Shown here: positions 1 through 10,262 of the stretch, one piece after another | Layout: every line of letters starts with the position of its first letter | Position numbering within the stretch: the first letter of the stretch is position 1 | From: Leifsonia poae | GTDB lineage: Bacteria > Actinomycetota > Actinomycetes > Actinomycetales > Microbacteriaceae | Direction of reading: 5' to 3' | DNA length: 64,000 nucleotides | NCBI RefSeq assembly: GCF_020009625.1 | Contig: NZ_JAIHLP010000002.1 | Span: 1,178,001 to 1,242,000 of the forward strand | Translations under genes and position numbers: made by a program | The notes under the pieces: generated by a model | Told to the model about the DNA's origin: nothing | The model's database searches: none | Seen by the model: only the letters and a program-made list of their open reading frames with translations

Positions 1-309
1 GGGCAAGTACTCAGTGGTCGCCAGGACCCAACCGCCCCGGCCTTCGGTGCACACGGCTTCAGCTCCGAAGAGGGCGAAGACGAAAACGGCAGGCCGCTTC
101 ACGGCATCACCCAGCACGGGCCGTTCGCTCCGCGGGACGAGCCGAATAGCTACAGCTACCTGGATAGCGACACGAACTCGCTGCACAACACCGCGCGAGC
201 AACGACCGGTCTGGGCGCGAACCTCCCCATAGCGGGCACACCCTCAGAACGCGCGGCGCGGCAACTCGTCGACCGCGCCAACGATCTGGCCAGAAAAGGA
301 CTGCCATGA
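1..309 (+). CDS. C-terminal end of an unknown protein (5' truncated by window edge)
   Basis: Reading in the frame that starts at base 1 gives about 102 codons without a stop, ending in TGA at 307-309. The peptide is hydrophilic and charged. It has an acidic patch (SSEEGEDENGR) and an Arg/Ala-rich end that looks helical. I do not recognise a family. The stop overlaps the start of the downstream lipoprotein gene (ATGA at 306-309), so the two are translationally coupled and probably act together. The start lies outside the window. Confidence 0.6.
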   Translation, partial: GQVLSGRQDPTAPAFGAHGFSSEEGEDENGRPLHGITQHGPFAPRDEPNSYSYLDSDTNSLHNTARATTGLGANLPIAGTPSERAARQLVDRANDLARKGLP

Positions 310-857
310 AAGACAAATGGATAGGGCGCCGCATTGCGGTGGCGACGTCGGTTATCGCTGTCATGGTCCTCTGCGGATGCGGGACTGTGCAGTGGCCCCC
401 CAACACCGAAACAAGATTATCGAAGGAGGCAATGACGATGACGCCAGAAGAAGTCAAACAAGAGGTGCGGGCACTGTACCTCGCATCGAGAGATCTCATC
501 GGAGGTGACTGGATCGAAGACACCGACACATGGGACTGGTGCCGGCTGCCGAACGGCACGGGCGGCGCTCACTACACTCTGGGATCGTTCCGGACAGGTC
601 AGCCGCTCCCCATTCCACCCGACGAACTGGCCGAGAAAGCCCGAGACCTCTGGGCGAAACACGGTCACACCGTCACGGTCGAGCACGATTTCACACTGAC
701 CCCGCACCGCTACATCCTTTCCGATCCGCCCTGGCTCACCGGAACCGGGCCGGACAGGCGCCTGGTGCGACTCAGCATCGGAGAGAATCTCGCCAACTTC
801 ATCGCCGACAGCCGCTGCATCCCCGGCGACTCGTATGAGATCGGCCAGGCCCACTAG
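306..857 (+). CDS. Putative lipoprotein of unknown function
   Basis: A 183-residue protein with a short basic N-terminus, a hydrophobic stretch (about residues 10-24) and a lipobox (LCGC), so it should be exported and lipid-anchored at the Cys. The mature part is soluble and rich in Trp, Pro and charged residues (for example DTDTWDWCRLP). No domain is recognisable. The start ATG overlaps the stop of the upstream unknown gene. A strong internal Shine-Dalgarno (AAGGAGG at 423-429) precedes in-frame ATGs at 432 and 438, so a shorter, non-exported form is conceivable. The following gene is convergent. Confidence 0.7.
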   Translation: MKDKWIGRRIAVATSVIAVMVLCGCGTVQWPPNTETRLSKEAMTMTPEEVKQEVRALYLASRDLIGGDWIEDTDTWDWCRLPNGTGGAHYTLGSFRTGQPLPIPPDELAEKARDLWAKHGHTVTVEHDFTLTPHRYILSDPPWLTGTGPDRRLVRLSIGENLANFIADSRCIPGDSYEIGQAH

Positions 858-869
858 CCGCGTCGGCGA

Positions 870-2764
870 TCAGCGCGCGCTCAGCTCAGCCGGATCGGTC
901 GAAGGCAGGCGGCAGACGAAGTCGCTGCACAGGTAAGCGGTGGGGCGGGCATCCCGGGTCGTGCGCGCGGTGAACAGGGTGAAACCGGCCTCGGCGAAAG
1001 CACGCGCGGCCGGTTCGGTGGCGATCGCGGTGAGATGCGAGGGGCGGCGCCGAACGGCGGCGAGCATCCCCGCCGGGTCGAGGGGGCGTCACCCGAACAG
1101 TGCGAATCGCCCGGCGGCAACACCACGACGAGTTGCTCAGGAACCGCTGCCAGCTCAGACACGAGCTCCAATGCGGCCCCGAACGCGCTCGGCGACCGAA
1201 CGGCCTGGGCGGCGACCACCCGCATCGCCTCGCGGGCGGCCCGCTCGAACCGACGTTCCGCCGTCAGCAGATACAGGGTGTGGGCGGCGGATGCGGCGGC
1301 CGACAAGCCCGACGGATACGCACCCTCCGACGGGTCCACTCGGATGCCCATCCCGCTGCTCTGCAGCACCGGGTCGCCACCGCCCGGAACCTCGAACGGG
1401 CAGTCGGCCTCCCCGGCAGCGCCCAGGCAGAGGTCGATCAGATCGCGGGCCGACACGGCGAAGCGTGGTTCACCGGTGGCGAGTGCCAGGTCGAGCAGCC
1501 CGCCGGCAAAGCCGCCGTAGTCCTCGAGACTGGCGCTCGCGCCGGAAACCCGACCGTCGAGCGACATCCGCACCAGTGTTCCGTCACCCCGGACATGGTG
1601 CGAAAGGAGCGTGACCGCGGCCGTCCGCGCCGCCGACAACCACTCTGGCCGGTCGAACGCGAACCCGGCCCGGGCCAGGGCGCCGATCGCGAAACCGTTC
1701 CAGCCGGTGAGCACTTTGCCGTCGACGGGCGGCGGTGTCAGGTGCGTCCGCGCAGACGGATCGGCACGGTAGAAGGCGCCCTCCACGCGGGCACCGTCGA
1801 CGACGCTCTCCGAATCCTGCGCCGACGCGAAACCGCCGGCCGGGCGACGCAGAACGTCCAGAAGAAACCGAACGATCCCGTCGGCGGCCGTCCGCGCCCA
1901 CTCGGTCTCCTCCCCCGCGGTGACACCGCGCTGCCAGGCGCGCGCATACTCACGCAGCAGCAGGGCGTTGTCGTACAGCATCCGCTCATAGTGGGGCTCA
2001 CTCCAGTCGCGACGGGTCGCGTAGCGGAAGAACCCGCCGTCGACCGGGTCGCGCAACGGGGAGGCGGCCATCCGTTCGAGGCTTCGGGCGGCCAACTCGC
2101 CGCCGTCCTCACGCGCGAGCAGGAAACCGAGAACGGGCGCCACCGGGAACTTGGGTTCGGTGCCGAAACCGCCGAAAACCGGATCTTCAGCGCGGACGAG
2201 CAGCGAGACGGCCTCGGCGAGGGCGCGCTCATCGGGCAGCTCGGAGACAGCGGTAGCGGCACCGGCTGCCTCGCTCAAAGCCTCGACGACCCGAGCGGCG
2301 TTCTCCTCCACTTCTGCTCGGCGTGTGAGCCACGCATCCGAAACGGCGTCGAGAACCTGCCGGAACGAGGCGTGACCGGCCATCGGGGCGCTCGGAAAAT
2401 AGGTTCCCGCGAAGAAGGCCCTTCCGCTCGGCGTGGCGAAGACGGTGAGCGGCCAACCAAGATTTCCGGTGAAAGCGCTGGCGGCGGAGAGATAGCCGGC
2501 GTCGACCTCCGGATGCTCCTCCCGATCCACCTTGACCGCCACGAATTGCGCATTCAGCTCGGCCGCGAGCACCGGATCGGCGAAACTCTCGCGCGCCATC
2601 ACGTGGCACCAGTGGCAGGTGGCATAGCCGATGGAGATCAGCAGCGGCACATCCCGGCGCTGCGCCTCGGCGAACGCCTCTGCGCCCCATGGGAACCAAT
2701 CGACCGGGTTGTCGGCGTGCGAGCGCAGATACGGGCTGATCGCGTCTGCGAGCCGGTTCGCCAT
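870..2764 (-). CDS. YyaL/SSP411-type protein: thioredoxin-like domain plus six-hairpin glycosidase-like domain (C-terminus frameshifted)
   Basis: The N-terminus ([21 protein letters not shown]) and the CHWCHVM motif near residue 50 are hallmarks of the DUF255/YyaL family. These proteins join a thioredoxin-like fold to an (alpha/alpha)6 barrel; their physiological role is poorly defined. The uninterrupted frame runs to 881, but its last ~80 residues are Pro/Arg/Ser junk. The expected family ending ([16 protein letters not shown]) lies in another frame that stops at 870. One extra C in the five-C run (plus-strand G run at 1082-1086) joins the two frames, so I give the repaired extent. The gene is divergent from the desaturase and separated from it by GC-rich tandem repeats. 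Confidence 0.85.
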
Positions 2765-2786
2765 GCGGTCAGCCTACGGCGTCGGC

Positions 2787-2886
2787 GTGCGGGATCGGCC
2801 GCGGCGACCGCGTGCGGGATCGGCCGCGGCGGCCGGGTGCGGGATCGGCCGCGGCGGCCGGGTGCGGGATCGGCCGCGGCGGCCGG
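2787..2886. repeat. Four tandem copies of a 25-bp GC-rich unit
   Basis: Four head-to-tail 25-bp units start at 2787, 2812, 2837 and 2862. Each has the core GTGCGGGATCGGCCGCGGCG. Units 2-4 are identical; unit 1 differs at the 3' side. The core contains near-palindromic CGGCCG blocks, so each unit can fold. The array sits between two divergent genes, before the TAGAAT box that may be the desaturase promoter (2944-2949). Confidence 0.9.
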
Positions 2887-3002
2887 GTTCGGGCGCGTGC
2901 TGCGCGTTCGCTGGCAGCCGGGCCCCCGCGTCCCGGTCACGAGTAGAATGGAGGCAGTGTCCCAGACCCCGGCGCTTGATCTCAAGCGGTGTGGGAGTCG
3001 AC

Positions 3003-4178
3003 ATGAACACGAACCCGGGGGCAGCGGAACTCGTTCCGGCCTCCACTCCTCCGATCGGCGAGCGGGCGAAGCCGACCCACGTCGACGAATTCGTGGAGCT
3101 GGCGGCGATCATCCGCGACTCCGGCCTGCTGCGACGACGCTACGGCTACTACTGGACGAAACTGATCGCCGTTCCGGTGATCACGATCGCCTCGATCGGG
3201 CTGTTCCTGCTGCTCGGCGACAGCTGGTGGCAGCTGGTCACCGCCGCTCTGTTCGCCTTCGTGTTCACCCAGATCGCCTTCCTCGGACACGACGCCGCCC
3301 ACCGACAGATCTTCCGCTCGGGGCGCTGGAACGACTGGATCAGCCTCGTGGTCGGCAATCTGTTCGTGGGGATGAGCTACGGCTGGTGGCAGCACAAACA
3401 CACCCGTCACCACGCCAACCCGAACAAGGAGGGCAGCGACCCCGACATCGACCTCCCGGTCGTGGCGTTCACGCCGGCCCAGGCCACCGCCGAGCGGGCG
3501 CCCCTCCTGCGCTGGGTGATCGGGCATCAGGGGTGGTTCTTCTTCCCGATCCTCCTGCTGGAAGGTCTGTCGTTGCACGCATCGAGCGTTCGCCGGGTCT
3601 TCTCCCGGAGGCCGATGCAGCGGCGCCCGGTGGAGATCGCCTTTCTCGCCGTGCGCATCCTGGGCTACCTCGCCCTGGTGCTCGTCGTGCTCCCACCCGG
3701 GAAGGCGGCCGCGTTCCTCGCGGTGCAGCTCGGACTCTTCGGCGTCTACATGGGCATGTCGTTCGCACCGAACCACAAGGGGATGCCGCTGGTTCCGCAC
3801 GACCTGAAGCTCAGCTTTCTACGTCGCCAGGTGCTGATGAGCCGCAACATCCGTGGGAATCTGCTGCTCGACTTCCTGATGGGCGGTCTGAACTACCAGA
3901 TCGAGCACCACCTCTTCCCGTCGATGCCGCGACCCCACCTGCGGAAAGCCGCACCGACCATCCGGGCGTTCTGCGACGAGAAAGGTGTGCACTACACCGA
4001 GACGACCCTCATCGAGTCGTACGCGATCGTGACGCGCTACATCAACCGGGTCGGACTCGGGAGAAGGATCCCTTCGCCTGCCCCTTGGTCGAGTTGCGCG
4101 CCACCCCCGGCGCTCTCATCGCCACGGGCCCACATGAGGACTCCACCTGAGCCGCTCGACCTGAGCCGCTCGACCTGA
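3003..4178 (+). CDS. Membrane fatty acid desaturase (acyl-lipid type)
   Basis: A di-iron membrane desaturase that introduces a double bond into membrane acyl chains. All three histidine boxes are present: GHDAAH, HKHTRHH and QIEHH, the last followed by LFPSMPR. Hydrophobic segments lie between them as in the family. I chose ATG 3003 because GGGAG at 2993-2997 is well spaced; an in-frame GTG at 2991 is the alternative. The final ~40 residues look wrong. Adding one G to the run at 4059-4061 gives a normal-looking tail (EKDPFACPLVELRA) ending at 4150, so the C-terminus is probably misread. A likely -10 (TAGAAT, 2944-2949) would leave a ~50-nt leader. Confidence 0.92.
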   Translation: MNTNPGAAELVPASTPPIGERAKPTHVDEFVELAAIIRDSGLLRRRYGYYWTKLIAVPVITIASIGLFLLLGDSWWQLVTAALFAFVFTQIAFLGHDAAHRQIFRSGRWNDWISLVVGNLFVGMSYGWWQHKHTRHHANPNKEGSDPDIDLPVVAFTPAQATAERAPLLRWVIGHQGWFFFPILLLEGLSLHASSVRRVFSRRPMQRRPVEIAFLAVRILGYLALVLVVLPPGKAAAFLAVQLGLFGVYMGMSFAPNHKGMPLVPHDLKLSFLRRQVLMSRNIRGNLLLDFLMGGLNYQIEHHLFPSMPRPHLRKAAPTIRAFCDEKGVHYTETTLIESYAIVTRYINRVGLGRRIPSPAPWSSCAPPPALSSPRAHMRTPPEPLDLSRST

Positions 4179-4218
4179 GTCGCTCGACAGCTCGACAACA
4201 GAAAAGGACGACACCACC

Positions 4219-4377
4219 ATGGCCGCCATCATCATCATTCTCGTTGTGTGGGCGGCGCTCGCCGTCGTGGGATTCGCCTTCAAGGGGCTGCTCTGGCTGG
4301 CGATCATCGCCGTCATCCTCTTCGTCGGAACGCTCGCTTTCGCCATCGCTCGTCGCTCGAACAACCGCAAGGCCTGA
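4219..4377 (+). CDS. Small hydrophobic membrane protein (52 aa)
   Basis: A short ORF with ATG at 4219 preceded by AAAAGGA at 4202-4208. It encodes two closely spaced hydrophobic segments (about residues 3-20 and 26-44) and ends in a basic tail, ARRSNNRKA. Small hydrophobic proteins of this form are common in actinobacteria, with no known function. It lies in the same direction as the desaturase, 41 bp downstream, so the two may be co-transcribed. The coding frame is clean and the GC pattern fits a real gene. Confidence 0.7.
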   Translation: MAAIIIILVVWAALAVVGFAFKGLLWLAIIAVILFVGTLAFAIARRSNNRKA

Positions 4378-4387
4378 GCGGCCCCGA

Positions 4388-5824
4388 TCAGGCCGAGGCG
4401 CGCTCGCCGACGATGCCGTCGAATGTGTCGTCGGCGCGGCCGACCCCGCCTTCTGCGCGGTGCAGGTTCCGCGGCCGCCGCAGCCCCAGATGCTCCCGCA
4501 GCGTCGACCCCTCGTAGTCGGTGCGGAAAAGCCCCCGGCGTTGCAGCTCGGGCACCACGAGCGACGTGAACGCGTCGAACGGGGCGCTGAGAAACGGTGT
4601 CAGCACGTTGAAACCGTCGACACCACCGGCACCGAACCACTCCTCCAGATGATCGGCGACCTCCTGCGTGCTGCCGACTACCGCCGCGACGGGAACGGCG
4701 TGCGTCGCCAGCAGATGGCGGTAGGTCACGGCGGAATCGCCGCCGACCAGGCGACCGGTTCGGGCCGCCACCGTCTCGAGCAGACGCTGCCCGCCCTCCG
4801 TGAACCGGCGTGAGACGCGCAGCGGAACCTCGTCGTCGAGTCCGACGCCCCCCAGCGGCACGCCGACGGCACCCGACAACGACCGGATGCTGCGGTTGGT
4901 CGGAAAGTCCGGCGACCGCGACAGCTCCGACCCGTCGTCCAGAGGGAGCAGGCGCAGCAACTCGTCGAAGATCGCGCGCGCCTCAGCCGTCGTCTCGGCG
5001 ACGACCGGGAGCAGCGGCGTGACGACCTTCGGAGCGCCGTCCCGGCCGAGCAGACGGGTCTGTCGGATGAGCTCGGTGCGGAACGCCACCGCCTCGGCGA
5101 GGGTCGGCCAGGCCACGAGGGCGAGATCCGCCTGCTCCCGCGCGAGCTGCCGCGAGCGCGTCGACGTGCCGGCGTGCATGATCGGAAGGTGCCCCTGCAC
5201 CGGGCGGGGGGCGTTCAGCGGACCGGTGACACGCACGTGCTCGCCCACCGCATCCGTTCGATGCAAGCGGTCGGGGTCGATGAGCCTGCCGCCTCGGCGG
5301 TCGCGCACGAAGGCGTCATCCTCCCAGCTGTCCCAGAGCCGGCGCAGCGCCTGGACGAACTCCGCCGCCTGGTCGTAGCGGGGTTCTGTCCCGTCCCGCA
5401 CATCGCGGCCGTGGTTGCCGGCCGCCCGCGGGTCGGCACCGGTGACCACATTGAGCCCGGCTCGTCCCGCGCTCAGCCGGTCGATCGACGCCGTCTGCCG
5501 CGCCAGCGAGTACAGGTCGAAGAAGGAGGTGTTCGCCGTGGCGATCAGCCCGATGCGTTTGGTGACCCCCGCAAGGTATGCGATCGAACTCACCGGGTCG
5601 AGACGCGCGAGGAGGTCGGGGTCGCGGAACTCCAAGTCCGGCCCGGTCGCCAGCCATTCGCCGAAGAAGAGGTAGTCGAATTTGGCTGCCTCCGCCGCCC
5701 GGGCGGTTCGCCGCAACAGGCCCACATCCCGCAGCGGATCGTTGTGGGCACCCGGGTAACGCCAGCCGGACGGGTAGGCGCCGAGCCCGCGGAAGACCGC
5801 GCCGAGGATCAGGTGGTCAGACAT
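4388..5824 (-). CDS. LLM-class FMN-dependent monooxygenase (NtaA/SnaA/DszA family)
   Basis: A 478-residue luciferase-like monooxygenase of the type that uses reduced FMN from a partner reductase to oxidise small organic or organosulfur molecules. Family features include LFFGEW near the N-terminus, the Asn-Val-Val-Thr segment (GLNVVTGADPRAAGN), RYDQAAEFV and a C-terminal GGVDGFNVLTP. The length fits the NtaA/DszA group. The FMN reductase gene lies 32 bp upstream in the same direction, forming the usual two-component pair. The true substrate cannot be read from sequence. Confidence 0.9.
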   Translation of the reverse strand: MSDHLILGAVFRGLGAYPSGWRYPGAHNDPLRDVGLLRRTARAAEAAKFDYLFFGEWLATGPDLEFRDPDLLARLDPVSSIAYLAGVTKRIGLIATANTSFFDLYSLARQTASIDRLSAGRAGLNVVTGADPRAAGNHGRDVRDGTEPRYDQAAEFVQALRRLWDSWEDDAFVRDRRGGRLIDPDRLHRTDAVGEHVRVTGPLNAPRPVQGHLPIMHAGTSTRSRQLAREQADLALVAWPTLAEAVAFRTELIRQTRLLGRDGAPKVVTPLLPVVAETTAEARAIFDELLRLLPLDDGSELSRSPDFPTNRSIRSLSGAVGVPLGGVGLDDEVPLRVSRRFTEGGQRLLETVAARTGRLVGGDSAVTYRHLLATHAVPVAAVVGSTQEVADHLEEWFGAGGVDGFNVLTPFLSAPFDAFTSLVVPELQRRGLFRTDYEGSTLREHLGLRRPRNLHRAEGGVGRADDTFDGIVGERASA

Positions 5825-5856
5825 CCGTCAGCCGCCGGATCGCTCGGTGCGGGGAC

Positions 5857-6450
5857 TCATCGACCCAGGTATTTGGCGATCGAGTCGGCCTCGGCCACAT
5901 TGCTGCGGATCAGCGGCAGCGAGCGAGTGACGGCGAGGTCGATGCGTTCCTGCAGGTCGAGGCTGCTGACCGCCCCATCGGTGAACTCGGCGTCGTTGGC
6001 GTACACGCCGATCGGAAGGGTGAGTGCTTGAAAGAACCCGAACAGCGGCCGGAACTGGTGCTCGATGATGAGCGCGTGCCGGTCCGACCCGCCTGTAGCG
6101 GCGAGCAGTACGGGCTTGTCGACGAGCGCGTACTGGCCGACGAAGTCGAAGAGATGCTTGAAAAGTCCGGTGAAAGAGGCACGGTAGACCGGGCTCGCCA
6201 CGATGAGGAGGTCGGCGTTCTCGATGCGCTGCAGTTCGTCTTCGACCGACGCGGGCAGCTGGTCGCGGCGCAGCGCGCCCGCGAAGTCGGGACCGATCTC
6301 GTTCACGGCGACAAGGTGCGCCTCGACGGTGAGTTCGCGCGCGAATGACGCGAGAATCTCCTTGACGAGCGCCGTCGTCTTCGACGGGGTGTGAAGGCTG
6401 CCGGAGACGGCGACGACACGCAATGGCCGGGTGGTGGAAAGCTGGGGCAT
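5857..6450 (-). CDS. NAD(P)H-dependent FMN reductase (MsuE/SsuE-like)
   Basis: A 197-residue flavodoxin-fold reductase. The phosphate-binding loop SGSLHTPSKT lies near the start, ADLLIVASPVYRASFTGLFK follows, and the Gly-Gly-Ser segment (AATGGSDRHALIIEH) is present, as in MsuE/SsuE proteins that supply FMNH2 to two-component monooxygenases. It is directly upstream of the LLM monooxygenase and almost certainly serves it. Start ATG 6450 is preceded only by a weak purine stretch. Confidence 0.88.
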   Translation of the reverse strand: MPQLSTTRPLRVVAVSGSLHTPSKTTALVKEILASFARELTVEAHLVAVNEIGPDFAGALRRDQLPASVEDELQRIENADLLIVASPVYRASFTGLFKHLFDFVGQYALVDKPVLLAATGGSDRHALIIEHQFRPLFGFFQALTLPIGVYANDAEFTDGAVSSLDLQERIDLAVTRSLPLIRSNVAEADSIAKYLGR

Positions 6451-6517
6451 GGCACGACGCTAGGCCCGCCCACCCCCGGATGCCAGGTCGTGCGTCACAC
6501 GGCGTAAACCTCGGGCG

Positions 6518-7018
6518 TCATCGGACGTCATCTGCGGCGGTGAACGTCTCCACCGTCGGCACGAGCGCGTCGCCGAGCACCTCGGGAACACCGGGCTGGA
6601 AATCTCCCGACAGGTACAGGCGCACGCCGCGCGACGCGTGCTCCGCATCCCGGATCTCGGTGCGATCCCGCAGCGACATCGCGAACCACGAATCCCCCAG
6701 GAGGGCACGCGAGAAGGCGAGAGCCTCGGTCTCCGTCGGTGACACCTCCGCCTCGTGTCGGTCGACCGCGCTCACCCGGGTGGCGATCACGGTGATCGGC
6801 TGCCCCTCGGAGGCGGCGATGCAGATGCAGGAGACGAGGCAGAGCACCCCCTCGCGCACCGGCGACAGGATGCCCACCGTCTCGGTCTGCTGGGGTCCGT
6901 CTTCGTCGGAGGCCGCATCGATGAGTCGGAGCATTCCGTCGCGCACCCGAAGAAGCCGGTCGCCATGCTCCGCCGTCAACTGCCGGGCGAGAGCGTCGAT
7001 CTGTTCACGCGAAGCCAT
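6518..7018 (-). CDS. Conserved-looking protein of unknown function
   Basis: A 166-residue soluble protein (starting MASREQIDALARQL). It mixes helical and beta-type segments, and has two Cys in a hydrophobic core stretch (CLVSCICIAA). No family is recognised and there is no signal peptide. It is divergent from the aldo/keto reductase gene, from which it is separated by about 90 bp. Codon use matches the neighbours, so it is likely a real gene. Confidence 0.6.
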   Translation of the reverse strand: MASREQIDALARQLTAEHGDRLLRVRDGMLRLIDAASDEDGPQQTETVGILSPVREGVLCLVSCICIAASEGQPITVIATRVSAVDRHEAEVSPTETEALAFSRALLGDSWFAMSLRDRTEIRDAEHASRGVRLYLSGDFQPGVPEVLGDALVPTVETFTAADDVR

Positions 7019-7109
7019 GCATCGACGCTACCCGATTGATCGCCGCGGGCACTGAATCCATCGCCGCCGGCAATTGGAATGCGGCCTCGACAGCGATTAT
7101 CTTGGATGA

Positions 7110-7943
<834 letters not shown>

Positions 7944-7956
7944 CCGTCCCCGCCGA

Positions 7957-8006
7957 GGGGCGGCAGCTGCAGCGGAAATCACCCGATTCGGCTGCTTTCG
8001 CCGCCC
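7957..8006 (+). terminator. Possible terminator after the aldo/keto reductase
   Basis: An interrupted stem pairs GGGCGGC (7958-7964) with GCCGCCC (8000-8006). An inner arm pairs GCAGC (7969-7973) with GCTGC (7991-7995). There is no U-run, which is common in this phylum. Confidence 0.4.
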
Positions 8007-8049
8007 TTCGCCAGAGGAATGGGCCAGGTCGGACGGTTAGGCTGGGCGC

Positions 8050-8460
8050 GTGCGTATTGTGTCGATCACCGGCAAGGTCATCTACATCGTCGGCGTTTAC
8101 GCGCTGCTGCTGATCCTGAACGTCTTCCTCTTCCAGCGACTCGTGAACAGCACGATCGACGTCGTGATCGTGGCGATCCTCAATGTCGCCTACATCGTGA
8201 TCGGCGTGCGCACCTTCCGCGGCGCGGACGAGAACCGCGAAGATCCGCGGGTGTGGTGGCGGGCGACCGCTCGCCCGGCTGCCGGTTTCTGGATCGGTTC
8301 CGGCCTCGTCGTCGCCGCTGGGATCGCCCTGCTCGGCGCCCTCGCCTCCAAACCGGACGACGCATTCGTTCCCGCGGTGGCCTGCCTCGTCTACGCGGCG
8401 TTCGGAGCGTTCTACCTGCACTCCTCGTATCGGCTGCGCATCCTCGACGTTGCGCCGTGA
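8050..8460 (+). CDS. Small integral membrane protein (136 aa)
   Basis: Four hydrophobic segments are visible: residues ~8-27, ~34-52, ~76-96 and ~104-122. The loops are charged. I do not recognise the family. GTG 8050 lies seven bases after TTAGGCT (8036-8042), a typical -10 box for a leaderless transcript here. The gene converges on the acyl-CoA ligase. Confidence 0.65.
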   Translation: MRIVSITGKVIYIVGVYALLLILNVFLFQRLVNSTIDVVIVAILNVAYIVIGVRTFRGADENREDPRVWWRATARPAAGFWIGSGLVVAAGIALLGALASKPDDAFVPAVACLVYAAFGAFYLHSSYRLRILDVAP

Positions 8461-8494
8461 GCCGGCGGCCGTGAACGGGACACGCTGAGGCCGG

Positions 8495-10050
8495 TCACAT
8501 CCCGTCGTAGCGCGCGACCAGCTCACGCTTCAGGACTTTGCCGCTCGGGCCGAGGGGCAACGCCTCCAGAATCTCGATGCGGCGCGGGAACTTGTAGGCC
8601 GCGACATGCTCCTTCACGAACGCCACGAGGTCGGTGCCTTCCGCGCTGGCGCCGGGCATCAGCGTGACGACCGCCATGACCTCCTGGCCGTGAGTCTCGT
8701 CGCTCACCCCGAAGACCGCGCACATGGCCACCGCCGGATGGGTGGACAACACCTCCTCCACTTCGCGCGGGTAGACGTTGTAGCCGTTGCGCACGATCAT
8801 GTCCTTCTTGCGGTCGACGATGGTGATGTAATCGTCATCGCTCTTGGTGCCGAGATCGCCGGTGCGGAACCAGCCGTCGACCACGGCTTCGGCGTTCGCC
8901 TTCGGCAGGTTGAGATAGCCCTTCATGAGGTTGTGTCCGCGCACCACGATCTCGCCGAGTTCGCCGCGGGAGAGCAACTCGACCCGGTCGTCGATCTCGG
9001 CGTCGGCGATCTCCACATCCACGCCCCAGATCGGTGTGCCGACGGTGCCGACGCGGGTGGGCAGGCCGCGGTGGTTGAACGAGGCCACCGGCGAGGTCTC
9101 GGTGAGCCCGTACCCTTCGTGCACGTCGATGCCGTACACCTCCTTCATCCGCTCGATGACGGCGACCGGGATCGCCGCCCCGCCCGACATGCCGTACCGC
9201 AGCGGGGGACGCTCCGGGTTGCCTTTGGCCGCCTCCAGGAGCGCGATGTACATGGTGGGCACGCCGGTCATCACCGTGCACCGGTTGGCGTTCATCAATG
9301 CGAGCGCCGTCGCGCCGTCGAACTTGGGCACGAGCACCACGGTGGCTCCGGCCCGGAAGCCCATATTCATGACGCAGGTCTGGCCGAAGGTGTGGAACAG
9401 CGGCAGGCAGCCGAGGATACGATCGCTCGGCTCCAGGTCGAGCGTTCCGGCCAGCAGCACGTTGACCTGCTCGACGAGCGAGAAGTGACACCCTTCCGCC
9501 CCCTTCGGTTTGCCTGTCGTACCGCTCGTGTAGAGGATCGTCGCCGTGTCGAACGGGTCCCGCGGAACGTAGGTGTCGATGGGATGCGCGCTCGCGGCCT
9601 CGTCCTCCAACCGGGCGAACGGCAGAGCCCCCTTCTGCTCGTCGGGCACCAGCACCGACAGCGTCTCCACCCCGGCCATTGTCGCCCCCTTCGCGCCCTC
9701 GCCGAGCAGTGGTGCGGCGCAGATCAGCAGCTTCGCGCCGCTGTCGCGCAGCACGTAGTCGATCTCTTCGGCCTTCAACAGGGCATGCACCGGCACGACG
9801 ACCGCCCGAGGGCGAGCACGGCGTAGTAGGCGCGCGGGAAGTCGGGGACGTTGGGCAGCAGCAGAGCCACCGCATCCCCTTCGCCGATGCCGCGGGACCG
9901 CAGAGCGCCGGCATAGCCCCGGGTCTGCTTCCACAGCTCGCCGTAGGTGATCTGCGCGTCGCCGAAGATCAGCGCGACATTGTCGGGCATCCGGTGCGCG
10001 GTCTCGGCGAGAATACTCGCGACCGACATCGTGGCGTAACCGTGACTCAT
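8495..10050 (-). pseudogene. Long-chain fatty acid-CoA ligase, frame broken near the N-terminus
   Basis: An ANL-superfamily acyl-CoA synthetase that activates fatty acids with ATP and CoA. It has the P-loop-like YTSGTTGKPKGAE, the GYGLTETSP motif, GWFRTGDLG and the C-terminal Lys region (PLGPSGKVLKREL). The true start is ATG 10050 (MSHGYATMSV), with GGGAGA upstream. The N-terminal ~80 residues (to YYAVLALG) are in one frame and the rest (AVVVPVHALL onward) in another. A single missing base in the C run at 9804-9806 explains the break, so this is probably an intact gene with a sequencing error. Confidence 0.85.
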
Positions 10051-10262
10051 GATGGTCTCCCTGTCTTCATCGACAAAAGAACCTGTCGCAGGCGCGAATC
10101 CTGTTCGGGTTGTCTGCAACCTACGGCACCGCCGGTCACGGGGCAATCATCCGGTTCGGGCGGTCGGCCCGCCCCCGGCGAATCAGCAGCCCGCGCTCAG
10201 CCGGGGAGGCGGGGAGGCGGGGAAGAGCTACAGTCGCCGCGACGTCGTAGGATGGAAGGCTC

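Noticed and set aside
2787..2886. CRISPR-like array
   Set aside because: Units abut with no spacers and no cas genes are present; it is a simple tandem repeat.
1100..4150. A 1016-codon open frame on the plus strand across the YyaL-type gene and the desaturase
   Set aside because: Arg/Pro/Gly-rich nonsense typical of shadow frames in high-GC DNA. Only its last ~30 codons matter, as the likely true desaturase end after a frameshift.
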